DNA of 64,000 nucleotides from Inia geoffrensis (taxonomy: Eukaryota > Chordata > Mammalia > Artiodactyla > Iniidae). The position numbers and the translations under genes were made by a program. The notes under the pieces were generated by a model that worked only from the letters and a program-made list of their open reading frames with translations, was not told the DNA's origin and did no database searches. How positions within the stretch are numbered: position 1 is the first letter of the stretch; each line of letters starts with the position of its first letter. This document shows, piece by piece, positions 1 through 10,515 of the stretch. The stretch covers positions 4,082,680-4,146,679 of the forward strand of contig CM070913.1 of assembly GCA_036417435.1 (NCBI GenBank). The letters run 5' to 3'.

Positions 1-1829
1 TCTTTCATACCAAGAGTTAGGCTTTCGATAGAAGTCTCATAAAACTGGGTTTCCCGTGGTGGATCTATCATCCTGAAGTTCGTAATCTCTATCCATAGAA
101 GAATAGGGCGGTGCCGCAGCAGTGGCCCCACTTAAAGCCATCCTCTTATGACTGCAGATTAGCAAATCTTTAACAAGACTCTGTGCGAGGGCTTCCCAGA
201 CATGATACCACCTAGTGCTCCGCTTGGCCTAGGTGGGTCTTCAGGGCTCTATGAAACTAGACTCTAACTTTTAACGTATTCCCAGGTTGCCGTTACTTCA
301 AGCTCATCTATACAATAATATAGTAAAGGAGATTTATGGGCCCCTGCGGCTGACGGGTCCGGGGCATCAGGTCAGGGATGGCTTGATCCAGTGGCTCAGT
401 GATGACGCCAAACAATCGCTTTTTTTAAAGTCTTTCGGTTCTATCTCATCCTGAGGCTGGTTCTACTGCCATCACGAGGGGGTTTCTGACAGCACCTGGG
501 CCGTGAGAGTGAGGGTCTCCCGGTCCGAGTATTGGAGAGATCTGACGGGCGCTCTCCTGGAAGAGCTTTGGGCCACGTGTCCTCGTGGAACCTCACTGAT
601 GGCAGGCGAGAAGTGCGCTGGGCGATAGCCCCAGGGCTGGGCTGGGCTGCGCTGGGTCAGGCTTCCCAAATGCACGTGGCACAAGGAGCAGCCTGTCCTG
701 TGTGCACAGAATCCGGACCAATTCCCTCGCTTCCTGTTGTGCAAAATAATGGTGCTGAACTTACCAGTCCCTGAGGGTCCTTTACACCCGGTTCTCCTCT
801 CAGCCTCTGGCGGGGGTCTTGTCCTCGGAGCCAGTGGGCTGACAGACGCGGGCAGGGGCGCAGGAAATGTCTTCCTCCTCTGTATTCAGGTGACACTGGA
901 GAATTCTAGAAACTGGAGTCTTCCCGTGCCCAGGGCTTGTCTTATTAGTACTTGGACAGGGGGCATGGATTTGACTGTCTCCTACTTCACAGACGTGCAC
1001 GCTGAGTCCCAGGGTTTCCTCTGTCATTCCCCGGCCTGCCAGGCTCTGGGGGGCCCACCGGTCCTCGGCCTGGAGCGCGGCGCCGTCGGACACGCGGTCT
1101 GCTTGTTGGAAGCTTGTCGCTCAAGCCCAGCCGAGGGTCAGTCCCTCCACCTCCCCCACACCACGACGGCCTCCTCCTTGGACTCCCGAGCCCCTGCTGC
1201 AGGTCAGGCCTTCCCGGGAGGCCCAGTGCTTTCCTCTCCTGGCGCGGGCTCTCCACCCGTGCCCGTGCGCCTGGCCACACAGGCCCAGCCCAGGACACAG
1301 GCCCGGAACCGCACCTGTGTGCGTGTCTGTCAAAAGGACCGCTGGCGCTGGGAATGCGTGCACATCACTTTCCAAGACTGAAAAAGCCTTTCCCCGCCTC
1401 TCCCTTTCCCAGCAAAACACTTGGGGGAGGGGCTCCAAGTCCACCGGCCATTCAGACCCCCAGAGGCGTCGTGCAGGGCCCCGCTCCCTTTTTTGGAGGT
1501 ATGGCTGCACGGGACTCACCAGCTCTGCCCGATGAGACCCCAAGGCAGGTGCAGGCAGGATGCCTCCTGAGGGCGTCTCCTGGGCAATGCACCTGCGGGC
1601 TGGCCGCAGAGTGGCCACCCTGGGCCCAGGCTGTGTGCCCCGTGCGTGGGCCGGGCTGCGGGGAGGCAGGGGCTCCCGCCTCTGCTGCTTTAACCCCCTG
1701 CCCCTCGCTGCAGCCTCAGGTCTTCATCAGAGGTCGCGTTTCTGTCTCTCACCGCTGCCGAATTTAAGGCACATAGACGGGTTCCTGGAAGAGAGCGACT
1801 TTTAGTACATTGTGGTGCAAGCCTGGTTC
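1..1829. other. Unique GC-rich sequence, no gene recognised
   Basis: The first 430 bases are near-balanced in base composition and the rest is GC-rich. Several overlapping open frames of 60-217 codons occur on both strands, but none has a recognisable domain, a splice-flanked boundary or a clear advantage over the frame on the other strand. I also see no repeat family that I can name. Confidence 0.6.
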
Positions 1830-1872
1830 TTTATTTGTTTTTATTATTTTTTTAAATTGAAGTATACGTGAG
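1830..1872 (-). repeat. Possible L1 3'-end remnant, inverted
   Basis: A T-rich run is followed by an aaattgaagtata motif. That resembles the reverse complement of the 3' end of artiodactyl/cetacean L1 elements, but the match is lost after about 40 bases, so this is weak. Confidence 0.3.
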
Positions 1873-2034
1873 GAAGGAGTAGCTCTTTAAACCAACACCA
1901 AAGCTTGAACAGCAGCGGGCCCGAGGCCCGGGCGGCTTTCTGCCGCCCACCTTTGGGGGCACGGGTTCGAGAAGACAGTGGTCTGGGCCGGTGGGTGTGC
2001 AGACGCAGGCTTTTCAGGGAAAGTATCTGCAAAA

Positions 2035-2260
2035 CAAATAAAATAAATCCGACAGCAAGTTGGATTTATTTGTTATATTTACTGTTTCAAGATTGCATTA
2101 TGTAGAGTTTCTTGATCTGCAAATGACAAAAGAGAAAGTCATAAAATTAAGCATATGTGTTATTTTAATGAAATTTGTGGTTATCGACTTTCGCTTAAAA
2201 TAAATAAAAACGTTCCTGAATTTATACGGTAGCCGTGTCCTTGAAAAGCAGATTAGAAAT
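2035..2260. promoter_or_regulatory. AT-rich repeat-poor block, candidate conserved element
   Basis: This is an abrupt AT-rich island between GC-rich flanks, with many TAAA, ATTTA and AATTAAG motifs and no recognisable repeat in most of it. Such blocks in mammalian GC-rich deserts are often conserved non-coding elements. Nothing in the sequence alone proves function. The block is bounded on the right by the target-site duplication of an L1 tail. Confidence 0.25.
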
Positions 2261-2360
2261 AGAATTTTGTTATAAAGCAGAAACTAACACATCACTGTAA
2301 AGCAATTATACTCCAATAAAGATGTTAAAAAAAAAAAAAAAAAGAAAGAGAATTTTGCTA
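2261..2360 (+). mobile_element. Severely 5'-truncated L1 3' tail with target-site duplications
   Basis: About 50 bases match the extreme 3' end of artiodactyl/cetacean L1 (gcagaaactaacac, then ttatactccaataaagatg), followed by an A tail to about 2343. A 12-base direct repeat flanks it, at 2261-2272 and 2349-2360 (agaattttgtta and agaattttgcta, one mismatch). This is the structure expected from target-primed reverse transcription that stopped almost at once. No coding sequence is retained. Confidence 0.85.
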
Positions 2361-5300
2361 GAGTGTCTTGTTTAGCCATAATCTAACTACATGGGAAACT
2401 CTGGGAAGAGGGGTGAGTGCGTTAGAAAAGCAAAGAAATTCTCTAACCTCTTTGTTCTGTTCACTTAGATTTTTGAATATGAGAGACTTCCTCAAATTGT
2501 GTCATCAGGCAACGAAAACCAAATTTAACTAACAGCGTCACGAGGTAGGCATTTGTCTTCTGGTCATAAAACCAGTACTTACTGTTACGAGAATGTTTAA
2601 GGCCAACAGTGGGGCTTTCACTAATCCTGCTGATATTCTAGTAAACGTTGCTGCTTGGTTTGGGACTTCTTGTTTACATTGCGTTCCCCTGTTAGACGGG
2701 CTTGCATCATCTACTCGTCAACTTAGCGTTATTTTCCAGGTTATGGAGACTACTCGGACGTATCGCCAGAGGATTCATATTCCAGACGAGTCCTGTCAGC
2801 TGCGGTGTCATCAGAAAATCGCTGGCAGCCGGAGCAGAGGGCGCTGGTCTCTGCCCCACTCACCGTATTGATCCAAAGAAGATTTTCCACATTACGCGGA
2901 TCCAAAGCGAGCACCCGCGACGCCACCGTGACGTCTCATTGCAATGGTCATGGGGGCACGGGGCTCTCACGGGCTTGCCCTCTGTCCCCCCAACTTGGGG
3001 ACCCCAGGCCGCCCTTTTAAAGAGCTCGCTTGACCCCTGGGTGGCGGCAGCGTGGCTGGGAGGCCTGGGCACTGAGCACACCCGGGGGCTCCAGGTCAGC
3101 GCGAGGCTGACCCCCGGCCTCCAGATGGGTCTGCACCCACAGCGTCGGCGCCCTGGTTTCCCCCGCATCCTGGTCCCCCGGGGTGCCGTCATCTTAATGT
3201 CCCCGCTGACACTTTGCCCCCAAAAGGAAGCTCGCTTTTGTTGACAGAGGGAGCCCACAATAAATTATTTATTTTGACCCGCTTGGGAAATAACTCCCCT
3301 CTCAGCAAGACCGACCAAACTCCTCAGCCGCTCCCCCATCAAAACCCAACACAAACGCGCCAGCCTGCCTTTCCCGTCTGTGTCTGAGACCCTGACCTTG
3401 ATCTCGGCCCCGCTGCTCTGCAGGTGTGGCCTCCTCCACCACCTCCCGCTCTTGAAATAGCAGCTCAGACGGCTCCCAGGGCGCTGAGGAAAGGCGCCCG
3501 CCCAGCGCAGGGCGCGGCCGAGCCAAGAGGCTGTGGGTTCCACCGGGTCCATAGGTGACAGATGGCGAGCGACACGGCCAGACGTGTGGGTTTCATTTCT
3601 TACATTACTATCAAAGTAATTTACAAATTACTGTCAAATTACTACCACTTTTATCAAAGTCATAAGAAAAAGTGCACTAGGTCGTGAACCCCCCCCCGGC
3701 CCACTGTCCGCATCCTGAGGGGCAACGTCCACCTAGTGTTTCGCCCACGTTTCTAGGCGGCGGGCCGTGGGCTCGGCCTTCCCGAGGGGCTTCCTGTCGG
3801 GCTGCGGGGAGCTCGGCTCTCTGACCCCTGCACAGCCCACCACGCTTCTTGCTGGTGTCCAGCTGCCACGCGGTGTGGTGGACGGTATCCTGTGAGAGGG
3901 TGTCGGCTCCCTGCTGGGTGCGTGGCCCACAGGACAACTGCGAAGTCTGGAACTAGAGGCTTGAATGTGGACTTCGAACAACACCGACAAACCGCTGCGT
4001 TCACCCCCTGGCTCATCTGTGTTTGCAGACTTGGTGCCTCCCCTGCCAGCCATACTGGAACTACATCCTTCCTTGTACAGCTTTTAGAATTCTCCAGTTG
4101 TCTTGATTTTTCTGAGCACCTGTTGCTAAGTCTTCTCCATCTCCCCGGTGCACCTGTGAGGCCCCTCGGGAGGGGCTCCACAGTCACGGGTCCTCCACCT
4201 GCCCCGGGTCTCCCGGGCCTCCAGCCCCGGGCTGGGAGGCTGCTCTCCCAGCCTCACAGACCTGCCAGCCCGGGGGTCCCTCCCCACCTGGGGGGTGCAG
4301 TCGCAGTGGTCTCCCGAGCGGCTCTTGAGGACACGCAGGCTGATGTTTTGGAACGGAGCCGAGGGAACCGGTCTCCTCGGGGATCAGACCCAGAGGGACC
4401 TCGTGGGGGCCGGAATGGGGGACAGAGGGAGGTGGGGGAGGGCGGGGAGGGCTGCTCTGGCCTCCGCAGCCCCCTGCCGCCAAGACAGCCCAGAGGCAAG
4501 GTTTCTGCCCCTGAAGCCACGCCCAAGGCTGCCCACCGACCGTGCGATGGGAGTTCCACAGCAGGGAAGAGGCCGCTTCACCCCGGGGTCCTCAGACTCT
4601 GGGGACAGAGGGGCAGGTGCTGCAGGGCTTCCTCAGGGACCCGGTCACTCAAGGATGGGTGCCCGGGACCCGCTTTGGTAACCACGGAGCTGCAGGCAGG
4701 CAGGGACCGTGTTTGCGATTTTCCTGTCTGCTCTCCAGGCCCTTCACTTCCAGGCTCTCCACCCTCACTGCCGAGACACCCTGACACAGTGTGACCAGCC
4801 CTCCCACACCCTCTGCGGTGGCCCGGGGCCTGGAGGACCAGCTGGGACCCTGGGACCACGGAGGAGGCCTGGAGGGTCCCGCAGACCCGCGCCCACGGCG
4901 GCCCCGGGCTCCCTCTCGCCCCCTCGCCCATGCCCCCACTCTGTCTCCAGGGGGCCCTCCAGGGCCCATCGGGATCCATTCCCGGAGGCTGGACTCACGG
5001 CTCAGGTCCTCAGGGCCACGTGGAGGTGGATGTGCACCCTCCCTTCTTCCCTCCATGCCTCCTTCTCTGCAGATGAACAGTGAAACCTTGGGACAGACTT
5101 AAACTACAGTAGTATTTGTTGTTCCTCTGAATTTTCTCTGGCAGTGCTCACAGCAGGGTAGTGAATCCCTGGCCAGGTTGCCAGGGGTCCCTGTGGCGTC
5201 TGGGGGGCACCACTCGAAAGTCCTGCTATGTTGCGGTTCCTCCTGCCCCAGAGCTTGGCCCGGGGGGCCTGGTGAATGCTCACCACCCCCGTGCAAAGGC

Positions 5301-5759
5301 CACAAGCACTCTCGGGGGCCTTCCTGGAGGCTCAGATCCACACCGGTCGCTGTGGGCTCTTGAATCGAGGGAGCAACTTATCATGTTTGCATCGCCTGGG
5401 GCAGCTCAGCTGTGCAGATGCCCAGGGGCCTGATGGAATTACGCTTTGTTCAAGGAAAACGTAGGTGTTTTCAGGGCCTGGAGAGGTGAGGTCGCTGGCC
5501 GAATGGGTGGAATCCGGACAGTATAGAATCTACTGATAGAAAGACGCTGAAAGGGCCTGTAGGCGCATCGGCATGAAACAGAAGGTACGGCGGGCTTCAG
5601 AGCGGCAGCTACTCGGGCTGGGCCCCAGGGAGCACAGTCCTGCAGCCGCGCACAGATCCCCTGCTGTGCTTTCTGGAAGGTCCTCTGTAGCTGTTACGCG
5701 GGGAATAAGCTAAACATTGATTCACAAAGAGGCCTTTAGAAAACTCCCGACTTGTGCTA
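2361..5759. other. Unique sequence, no gene recognised
   Basis: This stretch is moderate to high GC with no repeat that I can name. Long overlapping open frames at 3892-4794 and around 4578-5056 lie in very GC-rich sequence and carry low-complexity Pro/Gly/Arg/Ser translations, typical of chance frames. A short perfect palindrome is listed separately at 3615-3632. Confidence 0.6.
3615..3632. repeat. Perfect 18-base palindrome in an AT-rich patch
   Basis: Two arms, agtaattt and aaattact, are separated by the self-complementary dinucleotide ac. A third partial arm (aaattact) follows about ten bases later. The patch from about 3590 to 3670 is strongly AT-rich against GC-rich flanks. Confidence 0.7.
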
Positions 5760-6900
5760 GGCTACAATATCTAGCAGTTACTCATTTGGGGGGATCTCAG
5801 AACACCTTTAAAAATTATCAAAGCCCCCAAGAGCTTTTGTTTATGTGGGTTGTACCTATCGATATGCACCATAGTAGTAATTAAAATTGAGAAATTTAAA
5901 AACATTTATTGATTGATTCATTTAAAAGTAACAGGGGCTTCCCTGGTGGTGCAGCGGTTGAGAGTCCACCTGCTCATGCAGGGGACACGGGTTCGTGCCC
6001 CAGTCCGGAAGGATCCCACATGCCACGGAGCGGCTGGGCCCGTGAGCCGTGGCCGCTGAGCCTGCGCGTCCGGAGCCTGTGCTCCGCAACGGGAGAGGCC
6101 ACAGCAGTGAGAGGCCTGCGTACCAAAAAAAAAATGTAACAATAATAAACCCATCAAGTGTTACCATAAATGACATTTTTATGAAACATAACAAGTTTTA
6201 GTGAGAAAAAATGGCATCGTTTTACATTTTTTACAAATCTCTTTCGTGTCTGGCTTAACAGACACTTGGATTCTCATGTCTGCTTCTGTGTTCAAGCTGC
6301 TCTGGCTGAAATACAGAAAGAATCGGGCCACACGCTAAGTTTAGCTGGATTATTGGATCTTACGTCTATGAACCTTTCAGATAATTGTGCATAGTCTTCT
6401 TCGATATCACACAAACGTTGATAAATGGTAGTTTCTTAAAGGTTAGCCGCCCTGTGGAATCTAAAGCACGGAGCTTGGGTAGCAGATCCACTTGGATGCT
6501 TGTCGTTTGGAGAAAGTCAGTTCACCGGATCGTGCAGACCTTCCCCATGTTGACACATTTCTTTGTACAATATCAGAAAGTCACCACCAAGTGCCTTGCA
6601 AAAGTCGAACCGTTGGGAAGAGCACAGTGACAGCTGCAGTGTTCCGAAACTCTACTTTTTGCCTGAAAGCTCGAATTCTGTCATCGGCAACAAATTCTGT
6701 CAGTTGTTTACTTAAAGCACAGGCTCGTCTTGTTCGTTTTCTAGAAACGTCTGCCCGCCGCCCACGGCCCAATGAGCACAGCTTGTCAGCTGTTCTTTCA
6801 AGTGAAGGTGGGCGGATCCAGCCCACAACTCGTCCGCACGTTTCTCTTGAGGCCCCGTCGCACTTCGATGTGTGTTTCCCGTCTGCTCACACAGAATAGT
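5760..6900. repeat. Probable ancient interspersed repeat, family not assigned, split by a SINE
   Basis: Sequence on both sides of the SINE at 5934-6134 reads like one continuous, diverged mammalian interspersed repeat. Phrases such as caagagcttttgtttatgtg on the left, and the octamer-like stretches on the right around 6150-6290 and 6380-6450, resemble a high-copy element I have seen but cannot name with confidence. The right boundary is uncertain. The open frames here (for example 6385-6630 and 6492-6899 plus) show no known domain. Confidence 0.4.
5934..6134 (+). mobile_element. CHR-type tRNA-derived SINE (cetacean form)
   Basis: This is a full-length SINE that begins ggggcttccctggtgg and has a tRNA-like A box near 5942 and a B box (ggttcgtgccc) at 5990-6000. 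The characteristic cetacean body follows (gagcggctgggcccgtgag, then cggagcctgtgctccg), ending in a ten-base A tail. The direct repeat gtaaca at 5928-5933 and 6136-6141, with A-rich sequence before each copy, is the likely target-site duplication. It is inserted in an older repeat. Low divergence suggests a fairly young copy, and it is the strongest marker of a cetacean source. Confidence 0.93.
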
Positions 6901-7429
6901 AAAAAGATCTGTGTCCAAGGGTCGAAACGTGACCGAGTCGGGATTGTCCGCTTTGTCCGGGACACTTCAGTGACACCGGATCACCCGGTTTCCCCGTGCG
7001 TGCGTGGCAGACCAGCACAGCCCGGGGCCAGCAGCCCTGCCAGCCACGGGTCCTGCCTCCGGGCAGGCGTCCACATGGCCGAGAAGGACAGTGACATCTT
7101 GCACTGGTACCGGCCAGCGCTGCTCTGTGGACAGAATCGCGGCTGGAGTCGGACATCTCGACAGCCAGCCGAAGGCTGCTATCCGGCTGGCGGCGGTTGG
7201 ATAAATCGGTAGAGTGAAACGGACCCCCGCCAGTGCGCTGGGGTCAGGGGTCATAGGTCCTGGTTCTTTCAGCGACCCCGACAGCCATTTGGGCGAGTTG
7301 CTTGGCATCACTGGACCCTCCTTTTCTGTTTATGAAACGCACGGCACCCAGGTCACGTAGGAGGCCCCTGGCTATCCCAGTGTAGGCACCCCCTGCTGTC
7401 ATTTGCCCAGCCCCCCGCTTTTCTGGGAC
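6901..7429. other. No gene recognised
   Basis: This is GC-moderate sequence with several CpGs. The open frame at 6772-7212 plus crosses from the old repeat into unique sequence and has no recognisable domain. Confidence 0.55.
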
Positions 7430-7512
7430 ACCAGGTGGTGAGTACCAGGGGCATTTCCAGAGCCGGGTGTAAAGCACTGCGAACGGCCTTTGCTCTCAAG
7501 GAGTTTACCTTT
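7430..7512 (+). repeat. L2/MIR-class remnant
   Basis: The phrase tgctctcaaggagtttacc, preceded by a diverged 'accaggggcatttccagagc'-like stretch, resembles a common old mammalian L2/MIR-class repeat. It is short and diverged. Confidence 0.45.
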
Positions 7513-8879
7513 TCAGCAGAGAGCTCTGTCCAGTCACCATGGTGACGTCTGTGCTCACCTACATTAGTTCCGTCCTCTGCTCAGGGTCTGCTCCCGTGTC
7601 ATCTGTCTCCTGGCTTTAATCAGAGTCGTCGTTCTCTTCCTGGTCCAGCTCCTCCCGCCAGGCGCGTCTCCCAGCTGATCTCCGTGCACCTTCTTCTTGC
7701 CCTCAGCATCCTCTCTCTTTTCCTTCCCGCGGCCGCATCTCCTGTGCCTGAGGGTGGGCCCCTTGGCTGGGCCTCGAGGTGGCGGGAGCCACTGCCCCTC
7801 CTGGAGCCGGCCACCTGCTCAGGAGCCGAGCGGTGGGACCTGCGGCCGCAGGGCAAACGTTCAGAGCCCGCGGTGTCCAGGTGCAGCGTCACAGCTGGTC
7901 CTTTCACTTCCTCGGTCCTTCTGTTCCGCCGTCCTCATGGCCCTGCCTGAGCCTAGCCCGGTGGCAGGCGCTGCTCCCAGAGGGTCACCTGGCCGTCCCT
8001 CCGCTCCGGGCACGGCCTAGGACTTAGGACGACACTGGCCTCCGGAAGGCGGATGGGCATGTTTCCTCAGATGGTGGGTTGTAAAGAGAATCCAGAGTTG
8101 TCTCCCAGACAGAGAGAATTGCCGGGGGTTATTCAGTGTCATGGGCGAGGCGGGCGGTGCCTCTGACCGCGTCCAGCTCGCGGCCTCATCCTCTTACAAG
8201 TTTCCCAGCTTTGATTCTGCAGTCTGTTCACGGTGCCCAAACGCTCAGAGCGAGCAGCCCTCTGAGCTCTGCAGGCGGCGCGCGGAGGGGCGTGTGCCAT
8301 TGCTCCTGCGGAGGTCCACGCTCGGGGTTGGGGGGACGGGGAGAGTGGGGGGCAGCAGGCGGAGCGGCGAGGCCCTAGACTCTCCAGAATGACCCCCTCC
8401 CGCGCTGGGCTGGAACGTGACCCACCACCTGCTTCAGAAGACCCGCTGGTCCTCGGCCTGCCCCCCCGTGCAGGCAGGGCACAGGCCCCCAGGCCGCAGG
8501 TCCAAGACAGCAGGCTCAGAGACCAGTTCCTGTACCTTGAAAATTCCACTCTTCGAAAAAGATTTTCTCTGACTTTTTCAAAAAGAAGCACTTATTCCAG
8601 GCAGAGTCTGCATGTTACTTTAACAAGTATTTGTAGTAAAACCTTCTTATCATTGGTAATATCGTGTGGGCTATCTGGGGCAGACTTGGGGGCCCTGGGT
8701 CCCGGGCCGCTGTCACCCGCGGGCAGCTCTCTGAACCTCCTGTCTGCGGCAGGGGCAGAGTCCGTGAGGACGCAGGAGATGTGCCCGGCGGGCCCTGGAA
8801 CATCCTCTCAGCGTAATGGATGCTGGTTCCCTTTGAAGCAAATAAAACCCCCCGCTGATGGGCCCTTGGAGCTCCTGTA
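7513..8879. other. GC-rich sequence, one acidic minus-strand reading frame noted
   Basis: This is unique GC-rich sequence. On the minus strand a short frame ends at a TAA near 7618 with an acidic peptide, REELDQEENDDSD. The adjacent frame upstream reads EEDAEGKKKVHGD. This could be a relic of a coding sequence with a frameshift or pure chance. No splice site or homology is evident, so it is not called as a gene. Confidence 0.4.
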
Positions 8880-9035
8880 AGTTCATTAACACACTCTTGC
8901 TGTCTTATTATTCCTAGATACAAAGCTAATTTGGAAAGACACATGCTCCTTTTAAAGTTGCGTGGTTAAAAGGATTTGGGAGCGGAGCTTAATTAAGAGA
9001 GAGCAGCTCTTAGCGTGCGATCACTGCAGCCAGAA
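8880..9035. promoter_or_regulatory. AT-rich repeat-poor block, candidate conserved element
   Basis: This short island contains several homeodomain-type cores (gcttaattaag, gctaattt, cattaac) within otherwise GC-rich sequence. It holds no repeat that I recognise. A regulatory role is inferred only from composition and motif density. Confidence 0.25.
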
Positions 9036-10019
9036 GGAAGATATTAGATTAGGGCCCGCGCTCCCTCCCGCCCACAGCTGCTCCTGGACCCCACAAGGCC
9101 CGAGCATCGACCCCGAGTGACCCTCTCGGGGCTCCCTTGGGCGCCAGGTCCCGAGGCCTGCGTCCACCAGGCACCACTGTGCGGGCTCCCTCACTCCATG
9201 CGAGCCCCGCGGGGACGTCCACGCCACGTGGTGACCCAGGAGGGGTCTTGGGTCATGAGGCTCCTGGGGGGGAAGGCTCTCCTCTGTGCCGCCATGGGGC
9301 CTGGGACCGTCCAGCTGGGAAGGCTGGGGGTCTTGCTCGCTTTCACTGGGCCGGGCCCGCGGGCTGTTTCTCGGAGCAGAAAACTCCCTTTAAGCGGGTG
9401 TGGGGGGCGTCCCTGGGCGGAGGATGCTGGGGTGCATTGGTCCCTGCCCTCCACTCTGGAGGGGCCTGGGAGGGGACGCTCCTGCTGTGGATTCTGAGTG
9501 TGTGGGCAGATGCCTGTCTGGGGCAGGGAGGCACCTGGCCTCTGGCCTCTGGTCCCTGATGGGTTGCTGGGGACACAGGGGTCGGGGGTGGGGTGGAGGG
9601 TGCAATGGGGCCCCCATATCTCGAGGGGGCCCTTGGTGGGTGGTCCCATCACAGGCTGGGGCTCCCCTCCCTGCCGCCCCTCTGGCAGGGGGTAGAGGCG
9701 TGATTTCCCACGGCCACCCTCATCGACTGGGGGATGGGGCTCCCCACTCCCTGGGCTCTGAAGCCTGGGAGGCCAGCGCAGCGACCCCCCTTCAAAACCC
9801 AGTAGGACAGCTAAGAGGAACCTGTTTATCTGCATTTTTCTGTTAGAAAAAAATGATAAATTACCCTTATGTTTCTAACAAAGATTACACAATGACTTTC
9901 TAAAAAGCTTAAGAATTATGCTAAAAAGTACATTTAGGGAGGGAACAGGTAGACCTCCCGTGCAGAAGAATTGCAAACAATTTCCGTGGATGGTCCCCCC
10001 AGGAGACAGGCGCCGCAGC
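9036..10019. other. GC-rich sequence, no gene recognised
   Basis: Long overlapping frames on both strands (the longest at 9191-9835 minus) are Pro/Gly/Arg-rich and lack domains. The last 170 bases turn AT-rich. Confidence 0.55.
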
Positions 10020-10515
10020 CAGGTGACCCAGGGGGCCTCACCTGTGATACAATGTGATGAGAACTTGTCCCCAAACTCATCAGCCCAGTGTCCTCGTGAG
10101 AAAAACAGCGGCCAAGTCCCAACAGAGGGACATTGTACCAGACAGCTGACCCGCTCTCCTCGAGGCCACGGGGGCATCAGAAACAGGGGACATCTCAGAA
10201 ACTGCCTCAGCCCAGAGGAGCCTGAGGACACGTGATGACCAAGTGTCCTGCGGCGACCTGGGTGGGATCCTGGGACAGAGAGGGGACACGAGGGGACGCT
10301 GAGGAAACCTGAACAAATTATGGAATTTAGTTAACGTGTCACTATTGGTCCATCATGTAGCATTCTTCTAGTGCATAGTTATGACATTTTACCACAGTAA
10401 CGCAAGACGTTAGCAACTGGCTAACTGGCTGTGGGGTATATGAGAACTCTCTGCTCTTTTTGTAGTTTTTATGTAAATTTAAAACTAATCTAAAATAAAA
10501 AATTTATTAAACAAT
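10020..10515 (+). repeat. Ancient interspersed repeat with L1-style AATAAA tail
   Basis: The sequence follows the order of a very common old mammalian repeat. It has a ttgtccccaaactcatcagc-like segment, then a gagggacattgtaccagac-like segment, then 'cccagaggagcctgaggacacgtgatgaccaa' in diverged form, then 'gggtatatgagaactctctg'. It ends with gtaaatttaaaactaatc and aaaataaaaaatttatt. I recall this as an old L1-class 3' end but cannot fix the subfamily. Confidence 0.7.

Noticed and set aside
3892..4794. 300-codon plus-strand open frame
   Set aside because: It lies in GC-rich DNA with equally long overlapping frames on the other strand. It is Pro/Gly/Arg/Ser-rich with no domain or splice evidence.
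5942..6000. tRNA gene suggested by A and B boxes
   Set aside because: The boxes belong to the tRNA-derived head of a CHR SINE, and the cloverleaf is degenerate. The same holds for the other SINE copies.
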